Shown: piece by piece, positions 54,910 through 63,038 of the stretch
How positions within the stretch are numbered: the stretch's first letter is position 1
Layout of the letters: every line of letters starts with the position of its first letter
The notes under the pieces: generated by a model
Databases searched by the model: none
Told to the model about the DNA's origin: nothing
The model's input: only the letters and a program-made list of their open reading frames with translations
Assembly (NCBI RefSeq): GCF_019801215.1
Contig: NZ_JAHVJO010000001.1
Coordinates: forward strand, 806,001-870,000
DNA: 64,000 bases
Direction: 5' to 3'
Source: Fictibacillus nanhaiensis
Lineage (GTDB): Bacteria > Bacillota > Bacilli > Bacillales > Fictibacillaceae
Translations under genes and position numbers: made by a program

Positions 54910-57087
54910 ATGAAGAAAAGCTCCCCTTTCCTTCTTTTAGGAAAAATCACGTTTCGATTCCGTATTTACATTATAGCATTCTGGGTGCTGACTACCATTC
55001 TATTAGGTTTTTTTGCTGTTAAGCTTCCTGCCAGTTTAAATGGAAGCGGATTCGAAATGGACGGTTCTTTTTCAAAGGTTGAAAATATACTTCAAGATAA
55101 ATTTAACCAGCCAAAGTCATCTGTTATGTTAGTATTTGATTCAAAAAAATATAACCCAAGTGATGAAGTTTACGAACAATTTGTAAAAGAAACACTTTCA
55201 TCTATGGAAGGGGTTAAAGATACAGTAGGTGTTCAAAGTCCTTATGATGCACCTGAAAAAATGGTGAAAGAAAATGTTTCATTTGCATCAGTCCGCTTTG
55301 ATAAAAGCTTTGGAGATCTGAAGGAATCAATCGAACAAATTAGAGAACGATTACCCAAAGACGGTGATATAGAGGTCTCCTTAACAGGTGGACCTGTAAT
55401 CGCAGAAGATATGAATACAGCCAGTCAGCAAGACCTTGCACGAGCAGAAGCTATTGGTATTCCGGCTGCTCTCCTAATTCTTTTGCTTGCATTTGGAGGT
55501 CTCATTGCTGCAGGCTTGCCAATTATTGTAGGTTTGATTAGCGTGGTAAGTTCTCTTGGTCTGTTATACTTTTACGGGACGCAGGCCAACCTTAGTATTT
55601 TTCTTTTGAATGTGGTCCCGATGATCGGGCTGGCATTAGGTATAGACTTTGCGTTATTGCTCGTAAATCGGTTTCGTGAAGAACTGCACCTAGGTATTGA
55701 AAAAGCGACCGTTATTTCTGTTCAAACCGCCGGGCGATCCATCGCTTTTTCAGGATTATGTGTTTTCTTAGGATTATCAGGCATGCTTCTTATCAATATA
55801 GATATTTTTAAAACGGTGGCAATTGGCGGAATGGTTGTTGTCGTATTATCCGTTTTGAATGCTCTTACCTTTTTACCAGCCATGCTCGGAATGCTCGGTC
55901 ATCGAGTAAATTCATTAACTTTATTTAAACCTAAAAAAAATAGCCGTTCCATTTGGCATTCTTTTGCATCTTTCGTAATGAGACGCCCTGTCATCATGGC
56001 AATCTTTGCAGCACTACTTTTAGCTTTTGCTCTTACGCCTATTAAGGATATGAAACTTTCAATTCCAGAAGCTGAAGCGCTTCCACCTAATTATGAATCA
56101 CGAACAGCATTTGAAAAGTTTGAAAAAACATTTGGAGAAGATGAACTATACCCTGTATTAATTGTTGCAGAATCCAATGATTCCTTTTTACTCGAAGAAG
56201 AATCATTAAGTTCATTAGAAGACTTAGTTAAAGAATTAGAAAATGAAAAAGAAATAATAAAAACGGAGTCCTTTTTTGATTACACGAACAAACTCAGTGG
56301 CAAAGAGCTATTTCAAGTCTTGCAGACTGAGCAAGGGAAAAAGCAACTCACTCCCGCTCTTGAACCATTCATAAATGAGAATACAGCTGTTATTCGTGCC
56401 TATCTTTCCGTAGATGTGACCGGTCAAAAAGCTAAACAATTTGTGAAGGAATGGGAAAAGGAATTTGAAGGACTTTCCTTAACGATCGGAGGTGCTACTA
56501 AATTCAATCAAGAAATATTTGATGAGATTATCGATAAAGCACCTTATGGTTTAGCAATCGTACTTGTAACCACTTTGTTCATTCTCATGATTGCTTTTCG
56601 ATCTGTTCTCATTCCGTTAAAAGCTATTTTTATGAACATGCTGAGTTTAGCAGCTACTTTCGGTATTCTTGTCTGGATTTTTCAAAGTGGTACGATAATG
56701 GATCCTGTAGAGATTGGATTAATGATTCCTGTATTCACTTTCGGTATCGTTTTTGGATTAAGTATGGATTATGAAGTGTTTCTTATCTCTAGAATTCAGG
56801 AGATTTATGAGGAGACAGGAGATAATAATCATGCTACATTACTTGGACTAACGTCGACCTCCAAAATTATCACTTCAGCAGCTGCAATAATGATCGTGAT
56901 TACCGGCTCTTTTGCATTTACAGACGTGATGCCGGTTAAACAAATAGGTATTGCCATCGCATTAGCTATCTTTATTGATGCCACCATTGTCCGAATGATC
57001 TTAGTCCCATCTTTAATGAAATTGCTTGGGCATTGGAACTGGTGGATGCCTTTTTCAAAAAGAAATAGAATGAAAAGAGGCACCTGA
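54910..57087 (+). CDS. MMPL/RND family transporter
   Basis: 725 residues, two halves each with a large outside loop and about six membrane segments. GIDFALLLVNRFREEL in half 1 and GLSMDYEVFLISRIQE in half 2 contain the proton-relay Asp-Tyr/Phe pattern. The size equals YdfJ-type proteins of Bacillus. It probably exports lipids or hydrophobic drugs. GAGGAGG lies 7 bases before ATG. Confidence 0.9.
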   Translation: MKKSSPFLLLGKITFRFRIYIIAFWVLTTILLGFFAVKLPASLNGSGFEMDGSFSKVENILQDKFNQPKSSVMLVFDSKKYNPSDEVYEQFVKETLSSMEGVKDTVGVQSPYDAPEKMVKENVSFASVRFDKSFGDLKESIEQIRERLPKDGDIEVSLTGGPVIAEDMNTASQQDLARAEAIGIPAALLILLLAFGGLIAAGLPIIVGLISVVSSLGLLYFYGTQANLSIFLLNVVPMIGLALGIDFALLLVNRFREELHLGIEKATVISVQTAGRSIAFSGLCVFLGLSGMLLINIDIFKTVAIGGMVVVVLSVLNALTFLPAMLGMLGHRVNSLTLFKPKKNSRSIWHSFASFVMRRPVIMAIFAALLLAFALTPIKDMKLSIPEAEALPPNYESRTAFEKFEKTFGEDELYPVLIVAESNDSFLLEEESLSSLEDLVKELENEKEIIKTESFFDYTNKLSGKELFQVLQTEQGKKQLTPALEPFINENTAVIRAYLSVDVTGQKAKQFVKEWEKEFEGLSLTIGGATKFNQEIFDEIIDKAPYGLAIVLVTTLFILMIAFRSVLIPLKAIFMNMLSLAATFGILVWIFQSGTIMDPVEIGLMIPVFTFGIVFGLSMDYEVFLISRIQEIYEETGDNNHATLLGLTSTSKIITSAAAIMIVITGSFAFTDVMPVKQIGIAIALAIFIDATIVRMILVPSLMKLLGHWNWWMPFSKRNRMKRGT

Positions 57088-57107
57088 TAATAAAGGTGTC
57101 TTTCTTT
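57079..57107 (+). terminator. Terminator of the MMPL gene
   Basis: GGCACCT and AGGTGTC pair across the stop codon region, followed by TTTCTTTT. Confidence 0.6.
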
Positions 57108-57185
57108 TGGAAAAACAATAGTGGGAAAACAAAACATTATATCCTATAATAAGTAGTAGCTAGTCTTTATTTTAGGGGTGTATAT

Positions 57186-57776
57186 ATGGCAGAAACTATT
57201 ATCATCTTGCTTTTCTCTTATTTACTCGGCTCTATCCCCTTTGCACTTTTAGTTGGAAAAATTGGGTACGGGATAGACATACGACAACACGGAAGCGGAA
57301 ACTTAGGCGGTACAAATACGTTTCGAACATTAGGTAAAAAGGCTGGGTTTCTTGTATCTGCAGCAGATGTACTAAAAGGAACATTAGCCGCAAGCTTACC
57401 CTTTTTGTTCAGTGTAGATCTACACCCGTTAATAGCCGGAATTCCTGCTGTAATCGGACATGGATATCCGTTGTTTGCTAAGTTCAAGGGCGGGAAAGCT
57501 GTTGCTACTTCAGGAGGAGTTTTGTTATTTGCAGAGCCAATATTGTTTATATTGGTAGTGCTTACCTTCTTTTTAACTTTATACATAAGTAAGTATGTAT
57601 CACTATCCTCCATTATGGCAGGAGTAGGATCCATCATCATAAGTCTGTTTCTTCCGCCAGATGATCTACTCACAACTTATATATTAGCAGGATTTACCCT
57701 CTTCTTAGTGTATAGGCATAGACAAAATATCGTTAGAATTGCAAACAAGACAGAACCAAAAGTGAAATGGATTTAA
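57186..57776 (+). CDS. plsY: Acyl-phosphate glycerol-3-phosphate acyltransferase
   Basis: 196 residues, five membrane segments. [15 protein letters not shown], the glycerol phosphate site, and [21 protein letters not shown] are the PlsY signatures. It makes lysophosphatidic acid from acyl-phosphate, the first step of phospholipid synthesis. AGGGGTG precedes ATG. Confidence 0.95.
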   Translation: MAETIIILLFSYLLGSIPFALLVGKIGYGIDIRQHGSGNLGGTNTFRTLGKKAGFLVSAADVLKGTLAASLPFLFSVDLHPLIAGIPAVIGHGYPLFAKFKGGKAVATSGGVLLFAEPILFILVVLTFFLTLYISKYVSLSSIMAGVGSIIISLFLPPDDLLTTYILAGFTLFLVYRHRQNIVRIANKTEPKVKWI

Positions 57777-57778
57777 TG

Positions 57779-57808
57779 ACCGTTCTAGAAATTTTTAGAA
57801 CGGTTTTT
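57779..57808 (+). terminator. Terminator of plsY
   Basis: ACCGTTCTA and TAGAACGGT pair, followed by five T. Confidence 0.85.
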
Positions 57809-57955
57809 CTAATTATTTAGGAAAATAGGCTCTTCTCCTAAAAAAGTACAGGCGATTTCATTAAAAACTCCGCATTTGTCCGTGTCCGTTTAGGTGGTTC
57901 GGTCATATGGTGTAATGTGACGTTGACCTATACTTAAATTTTGGGAGGGACTGAA

Positions 57956-58189
57956 ATGGAAAATAAGAAAATGAATATGCCTTATGGTGAAAATATGAAA
58001 CCAATTGCAAACATGCCTGTGCACGGATACGGTGGAGGTTATAAGCACGGTTATGATGGTGGATATGGGTATGGGTGCGGATTCCTAATCATCGTTGTTC
58101 TGTTTATTCTATTAATCATTATCGGTGCAACTGCATTCCATTGCAAAGACGACTGTGACGATGAATCTTCATCATCCTCTTCTCATTAA
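57956..58189 (+). CDS. YjcZ-like small Gly/Tyr/His-rich membrane protein
   Basis: 77 residues. An N-terminal Gly/Tyr/His-rich stretch (HGYGGGYKHGYDGGYGYG) precedes one membrane segment (FLIIVVLFILLIIIGATAF) of the YjcZ sporulation peptide type, then HCKDDCDDE and a Ser-rich tail. YjcZ peptides are made during sporulation, but are usually much shorter and end soon after the membrane segment. The ATG at 57956 follows GGGAGGG. Confidence 0.7.
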   Translation: MENKKMNMPYGENMKPIANMPVHGYGGGYKHGYDGGYGYGCGFLIIVVLFILLIIIGATAFHCKDDCDDESSSSSSH

Positions 58190-58207
58190 TGTAATTATAT
58201 TATTCAA

Positions 58208-58238
58208 AAAAAGAGAAGTGATAAACGCTTCTCTTTTT
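58208..58238 (+). terminator. Terminator of the YjcZ-like gene
   Basis: AAAGAGAAG and CTTCTCTTT pair, followed by a T run. Confidence 0.85.
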
Positions 58239-58324
58239 TTGTTGTTTATTATTAAGCTTTTTTATAATAAACAGGAGGAAGGTGTTCTGGATAGCCATGT
58301 GCTAATGTTGTAAATGAAAATGCA

Positions 58325-58350
58325 AAAAAAACCAGCATCGCTGGTTTTTT
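58325..58350 (-). terminator. Terminator of brxB
   Basis: AAACCAGC and GCTGGTTT pair over a 3-base loop with a run of T on the minus strand. Confidence 0.85.
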
Positions 58351-58777
58351 AACAATGCTGATCATATGCCCCAATTAGATTTTCTAATATTTCTTCAGGT
58401 GCGTGGTTTTCAATGTTATGTCGGTGAATAAAATGGACTACTTTACCATCTTTCAAAAGAGCCATCGATGGAGAAGATGGCGGAATTTCGCCAAAGTATT
58501 CTCTGATTTTTGCGGTTGCATCCTTATCCTGACCAGCGAACACAGTTACATATTGGTTTGGCTTTACCGTGTGATTTAAGGAAGCTATAGCGACTGGACG
58601 AGCCAGTCCTGCTGCACATCCACAAACCGAATTGATTACAACCAATGCAGTACCTTCTGTTTCTTGCATAAAGTAATTTACTTCTTCTGGTGTTTTCAAT
58701 TCTTCAAATCCAGCGGAAGTCAATTCATCTCTCATAGGTTGTGCCATTTGCTTCATATATTCTTCATAGGCATTCAT
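58349..58777 (-). CDS. brxB: Bacilliredoxin BrxB
   Basis: 142 residues of thioredoxin fold. The redox motif is CGC in VINSVCGCAAGLARPVA; FAGQDKDATAKIREYF and PPSSPSMALLKDGKVVHFI agree with YqiW-type BrxB rather than YphP/BrxA. It removes bacillithiol from mixed disulfides on proteins, implying bacillithiol use. ATG at 58777 follows GGGAGGAA; five extra residues are possible upstream. Confidence 0.93.
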   Translation of the reverse strand: MNAYEEYMKQMAQPMRDELTSAGFEELKTPEEVNYFMQETEGTALVVINSVCGCAAGLARPVAIASLNHTVKPNQYVTVFAGQDKDATAKIREYFGEIPPSSPSMALLKDGKVVHFIHRHNIENHAPEEILENLIGAYDQHC

Positions 58778-58844
58778 AAAGGTTCCTCCCAAAATAACGA
58801 TTCATTAGCATACACAAACATTATAACGTAAACAAGACTATTTT

Positions 58845-59507
58845 TTAACTGTTTCTGCTCAGTTCACGAATCATAGGATTTTCTATGATGTTGATATTAT
58901 TTTTTTGATGTCTCGAGCTTTCCTTTATCATGACTTTCGCTACATGACTTGCCTCTATCGGCTGATATTTTTTAGGATAAACAAAAGGAAGTGTCTGATA
59001 CAGTTTTTCTGCTAGTTTTTCACCTAGTCTAAATTCCTCTCGATCACCCATCAATAATGAAGGTCTTAATATTGATAGGCTAGGCAGGTTCACTGAGATT
59101 AATTGTGATTCCATTTCCCCTTTTACTCGATTGTAAAAAAAGGAAGATTGTGAATGAGCGCCTAGGGCAGATATGACTGAGACATTATGAATGTTAAGCT
59201 TCTTCGCCAATTTTGCCAGTTTAACTGGTATGTGAAGATCGACTTCTTTAAACGCTTCTTTTGTTTTTGCTTTTTTCATTGTTGTTCCGATACAAATTAA
59301 CATGCTTTCGGCTTGAATAGGCTCCAGTTCGTATTCTGCGCTGGAAAAATCAAATATGATTTCTCTTACTTTAGAACTCTTTAATGAACTGGGCTTTCTT
59401 ACGAGTACAATTATTTCTTCATATGCCGGGTTTATTATGAGCTGCTTTATTACTTCTCTGCCAATCAACCCGCTTGATCCAGCTACAATTACTTTTTTCT
59501 TATGCAT
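58845..59507 (-). CDS. NAD(P)-binding atypical SDR oxidoreductase
   Basis: 220 residues. The N-terminal motif VIVAGSSGLIGREVIKQL binds NAD(P). LICIGTTMKKAKTKEAF and the YNRVKGEME stretch (Tyr-x3-Lys) are typical of HTATIP2-like atypical short-chain dehydrogenases. Substrate unknown. AAAGGA precedes ATG. Confidence 0.8.
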   Translation of the reverse strand: MHKKKVIVAGSSGLIGREVIKQLIINPAYEEIIVLVRKPSSLKSSKVREIIFDFSSAEYELEPIQAESMLICIGTTMKKAKTKEAFKEVDLHIPVKLAKLAKKLNIHNVSVISALGAHSQSSFFYNRVKGEMESQLISVNLPSLSILRPSLLMGDREEFRLGEKLAEKLYQTLPFVYPKKYQPIEASHVAKVMIKESSRHQKNNINIIENPMIRELSRNS

Positions 59508-59616
59508 ACCAATGGTCCTTTCCGCTTCTTATACATTACCACTTGAATATCTTTATCTTATCACTGTATCTTTTGTAATTATAGATGTGAAGCTTCTCTG
59601 TTAAATCCTAAAAGAA

Positions 59617-59646
59617 AAAGCATTCAGAGACCCTCTGAAATGCTTT
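59617..59646 (-). terminator. Terminator of pncA
   Basis: AAAGCATTTCAGAG and CTCTGAATGCTTT pair over a 3-base loop with a T run on the minus strand. Confidence 0.8.
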
Positions 59647-59647
59647 A

Positions 59648-60220
59648 TTAGACTAAACTATCTTTTTGATGGACAATCGTTGCACCAAGTGTGTTTTTAA
59701 AATGTGACAATGCCCATTCGTGCCCTGCCTGATCAAAGCTTTGAACAGCATCCTCATGAATTACGATTGAAAAGCCCCTGTTGTAGGCATCAACAGCTGT
59801 ATGTAGTACGCAGATGTCTGTGCATACTCCAGCTAGATGCACTTCCGTAATCTTTCTTTCTCTTAATTTGATCTCGAGGTCTGTTCCCGCAAAAGCACTG
59901 TAACGTGTTTTATCCATCCACATCACCTGTTTATTCAATTTATCTATGTGATTCTCGTAAACATCTTTCAATCTGCCATACAGATCTCTGCCCTCTGTAT
60001 GCCTGATGTTATGTGGAGGGAACAAATTGCTTTCAGGGTGATAAGGATCGTTCTTATCATGTACATCAACAGCAAAGACAACAAATTCCCCATTTTTAAT
60101 AAAATCTTCTGTAATGTTAGCCATTCTATCTTCAATTTGTTGTCCAGGCTTTCCGCATGTAAGTTTTCCTTCATCTGCAACGAAATCATTCGTGTAATCA
60201 ATGACAACTAACGCTTTCAT
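59648..60220 (-). CDS. pncA: Nicotinamidase / isochorismatase-family hydrolase
   Basis: 190 residues. Asp8 in ALVVIDYTNDFVA, Lys in MDKTRYSAFAGTDL and Cys in LAGVCTDICVLHTA make the catalytic triad, and the sequence closely follows B. subtilis PncA (YueJ). It converts nicotinamide to nicotinate for NAD salvage, complementing nadE elsewhere in the window. It lies 12 bases after mgtC and is probably in one operon with it. Confidence 0.9.
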   Translation of the reverse strand: MKALVVIDYTNDFVADEGKLTCGKPGQQIEDRMANITEDFIKNGEFVVFAVDVHDKNDPYHPESNLFPPHNIRHTEGRDLYGRLKDVYENHIDKLNKQVMWMDKTRYSAFAGTDLEIKLRERKITEVHLAGVCTDICVLHTAVDAYNRGFSIVIHEDAVQSFDQAGHEWALSHFKNTLGATIVHQKDSLV

Positions 60221-60232
60221 ATTATCCTCCCT

Positions 60233-60913
60233 TTAGTCAAGTGTTTCTATCTCAACACTTCTTATTCCGTCAATTTTTTTCACATCATCATAAAGGTCTG
60301 TTGTATATCGCTTTTCATAAATGGAGGCAGCCATCTCCATTTTTCGGTTATTATTTTCCAGATCTTTTATTCTTACATTAACAATTCTGACCTTTAGTTC
60401 GTTTATTTGTTTCATAACATCACTCATGTTCGTTTCTGGTTCTACAATCAGCTTTAATTTAACATCAATCTGTCTTAACGCTTTTGGACCAATCCATTTC
60501 ATGATGAGAGGAATTAATTCTACGCTGATCAGAATTAATAAAGCCCCTGCTGCTGCTTCTTTAAAAAAGCCTGCTCCGGCTGCAATTCCTAACCCAGAAG
60601 CTCCCCAAATCATGGCAGCTGTTGTAAGTCCTGATATGACATCGTTGCTGCGTCTCAAAATCACACCTGCGCCTAAAAAACCAATTCCGCTAACTATTTG
60701 AGCAGCAAGTCGCATGGGATCCATCACCGTTTGACCTGTAGCTAAAGAAAATTGTTCAGCTGATTCAATACTTACAATCGTGAGCAAACAACTGCTGATG
60801 GAGATAACAAGGCTCGTTTTTAATCCTACTGGTTTGTTTTTTAGCTCACGTTCTATCCCGATAATTAAACCGAAAAATGCAGATATTCCAAGTTTTACTA
60901 AGACAACACTCAT
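60233..60913 (-). CDS. MgtC/SapB family membrane protein
   Basis: 226 residues. Four or five membrane segments with GIERELKNKPVGLKTSLVIS and QIVSGIGFLGAGVILRR, the MgtC core, then a cytoplasmic ACT-like tail (about 145-226). The family is linked to magnesium and membrane energetics. GAGAGGTG precedes ATG; probably co-transcribed with pncA. Confidence 0.88.
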   Translation of the reverse strand: MSVVLVKLGISAFFGLIIGIERELKNKPVGLKTSLVISISSCLLTIVSIESAEQFSLATGQTVMDPMRLAAQIVSGIGFLGAGVILRRSNDVISGLTTAAMIWGASGLGIAAGAGFFKEAAAGALLILISVELIPLIMKWIGPKALRQIDVKLKLIVEPETNMSDVMKQINELKVRIVNVRIKDLENNNRKMEMAASIYEKRYTTDLYDDVKKIDGIRSVEIETLD

Positions 60914-61001
60914 GATGTTTGCACCTCTCTCCTGTTTTTGCCCTTATCTAATAATACGCAAAAGACATCATAAAATCCTTCTAAACCATAAGTTGATTAA
61001 A

Positions 61002-61031
61002 TTGAAATGGAAAAGGTTTTCCGTTTATAAT
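61002..61031 (+). promoter_or_regulatory. Promoter with inverted repeat before the DUF485/symporter operon
   Basis: TTGAAA at 61002-61007 and TATAAT at 61026-61031 are 18 bases apart. The spacer contains GGAAAA and TTTTCC arms around a GG centre (61009-61022), placed where an operator could act; it resembles but does not match a CcpA site. Confidence 0.5.
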
Positions 61032-61124
61032 AAAGAATGTTAAATTCTGAAAATAAAAACTATTCAGCAAAGGAGGTAGGTTTACAATTTTCCTAACTTA
61101 CTACATTAAAGGAGGATGAAACCT

Positions 61125-61460
61125 TTGTTACCTAAAAAACAGCAGAAATTCGATCATACAAGGTATAGTGAAGTCGTTAAATCCCGTTATTTCAAGCAGC
61201 TAATGGAAGAGAAAAAACGTTTTATACTGCCAATGACCTTGTTTTTTCTAGTTTTTTATTTTAGTCTTCCCGTACTGACAGCTTATTCAAAAGTTTTAAA
61301 CACAAAAGCTATTGGTGATATTTCGTGGGCATGGATTTTTGCTTTTGGTCAATTTATTATGACATGGTCGTTATGTATGATCTATTCGAAAAAAGCTAAA
61401 CGATTTGATGAATTAGCAGAAAAAGTTGTAAATGAAATGGATAAGGAGGCCTCTTCATGA
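61125..61460 (+). CDS. DUF485 membrane protein
   Basis: 111 residues with two membrane segments (MTLFFLVFYFSLPVLTAYS and SWAWIFAFGQFIMTWSLCMIY). DUF485 proteins accompany acetate-type symporters, as YwcB beside YwcA. TTG at 61125 is preferred, 9 bases after GGAGG; an ATG at 61116 directly touches that site. It overlaps the next gene by 4 bases. Confidence 0.85.
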   Translation: MLPKKQQKFDHTRYSEVVKSRYFKQLMEEKKRFILPMTLFFLVFYFSLPVLTAYSKVLNTKAIGDISWAWIFAFGQFIMTWSLCMIYSKKAKRFDELAEKVVNEMDKEASS

Positions 61461-62998
61461 ATGGTACAGCATTTTCGTTATTTCTTGCAATCGTTGCGTT
61501 GACATTGGGAATTACATATTTTGCATCCAAACGGACGAAAACGACGAGTGATTTTTATACAGCTGATGGCGGACTGACCGGTATGCAGAATGGACTAGCG
61601 ATTGCCGGTGACTATATGTCTGCTGCGTCTTTCTTGGGTATTGCAGGATCGATCGCATTAGCAGGGTTTGATGGATTCTTTTATAGCATCGGTTTCCTCG
61701 TCGCTTATCTTGTTGTCCTTTATTTAGTTGCTGAACCTCTTCGGAATTTAGGTAAATATACGATGGCAGATATGATTGCAGCCCGTTTTAATGACAAAAA
61801 AGTCCGTGGAGTTGCCGCATTAAATACGATGGCCATATCAACCTTCTATATGGTCGCACAACTCGTTGGAGCTGGAGCACTAATTAAATTATTGCTTGGC
61901 ATTGATTACCTTTATTCGGTATTAATCGTTGGTGTACTTATGACGGTTTATGTTGTTTTTGGAGGTATGACTGCAACCTCATGGGTACAAATTGTAAAAG
62001 CAGTATTGTTGATGGTTGGAACGTTTATCATTTCGGTTATGGTCTTTGCAAAATTTGGATTTAGTTTCACAGAAATGTTCCAACAAGTAAAGACATCAAC
62101 TCCACTTGGAGAATCTTTCTTAAATCCAGGAAATAAGTTTAAGGATCCGCTTGATACCCTTTCATTAAATCTGGCCCTTGTACTAGGCACAGCTGGACTT
62201 CCACATATATTGATCCGTTTCTTTACTGTTAAAGATGCCCCAACTGCAAGAAAATCTGTCGTTTACGCAACATGGTTGATTGGCGCTTTCTATATCATGA
62301 CTATTTTCTTAGGATTCGGTGCTGCTGCATTTGTTGGACAAGATAACATCGTAGCTGCGAACGCAGCAGGTAATATGGCTGCTCCCCTATTAGCTCAAGT
62401 TCTAGGTGGAGAATTTCTTTTTGCTTTTGTTTCCGCAGTTGCCTTTGCCACTATTTTAGCTGTTGTTGCGGGTCTTGTTTTATCAGCGGCATCAGCATTT
62501 GCGCATGACTTTTATACCCATATCGTAAGAAAAGGAAATGCTTCGGAAAAGGAACAGATGAAGGCCGCTAAATGGGCTTCTGTCGGTGTAGCGGTCGTAT
62601 CCATCCTTTTCGCTTTATTTGCACAAAAACTAAACGTTGCCTTTTTAGTTTCTCTTGCATTTGCTGTTGCCGCAAGCGCAAACCTTCCCATTATTTTGTT
62701 GACCATTTTTTGGAAACGTTTTAATACTGCTGGAGCGGTTACTGGAATGCTTGTAGGACTTTTAAGTTCTCTGATTTTAGTAGGGATCTCACCGAGCGTC
62801 TGGTCTCCAATTGAAGGAGCGGCCATCTTAACTGGAGACCCAATCTTCCCCCTCGCGAATCCAGGGATTGTTTCCATTCCACTCGGATTTTTAGGAGCAT
62901 TTATCGGAACAATGGTGTCCAAACCTTCTGACGTTGAAAAGTACAATGAAATATTAGTGAAAGCAAATACGGGTTCAGGCCTCCGAAAAGGTGCATAA
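61457..62998 (+). CDS. Sodium:solute symporter, acetate permease type (ActP/YwcA-like)
   Basis: 513 residues, 13 membrane segments. TTSDFYTADGGLTGMQNGLAIAGDYMSAASFLGIAG near the N-terminus and GTAGLPHILIRFFTVKDAPTA are typical of ActP-like SSS transporters, and length equals B. subtilis YwcA. It probably takes up acetate or another short monocarboxylate with Na+ or H+. Translation is coupled to the DUF485 gene (ATGA). Confidence 0.9.
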   Translation: MNGTAFSLFLAIVALTLGITYFASKRTKTTSDFYTADGGLTGMQNGLAIAGDYMSAASFLGIAGSIALAGFDGFFYSIGFLVAYLVVLYLVAEPLRNLGKYTMADMIAARFNDKKVRGVAALNTMAISTFYMVAQLVGAGALIKLLLGIDYLYSVLIVGVLMTVYVVFGGMTATSWVQIVKAVLLMVGTFIISVMVFAKFGFSFTEMFQQVKTSTPLGESFLNPGNKFKDPLDTLSLNLALVLGTAGLPHILIRFFTVKDAPTARKSVVYATWLIGAFYIMTIFLGFGAAAFVGQDNIVAANAAGNMAAPLLAQVLGGEFLFAFVSAVAFATILAVVAGLVLSAASAFAHDFYTHIVRKGNASEKEQMKAAKWASVGVAVVSILFALFAQKLNVAFLVSLAFAVAASANLPIILLTIFWKRFNTAGAVTGMLVGLLSSLILVGISPSVWSPIEGAAILTGDPIFPLANPGIVSIPLGFLGAFIGTMVSKPSDVEKYNEILVKANTGSGLRKGA

Positions 62999-63011
62999 GA
63001 AAACGGACGGA

Positions 63012-63038
63012 AAAACCGGCTATTCATCAGCCGGTTTT
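63012..63038. terminator. Bidirectional terminator
   Basis: AAAACCGGCT and AGCCGGTTTT pair over a 7-base loop between the convergent symporter and antiporter genes and cover the antiporter stop codon. Confidence 0.85.
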
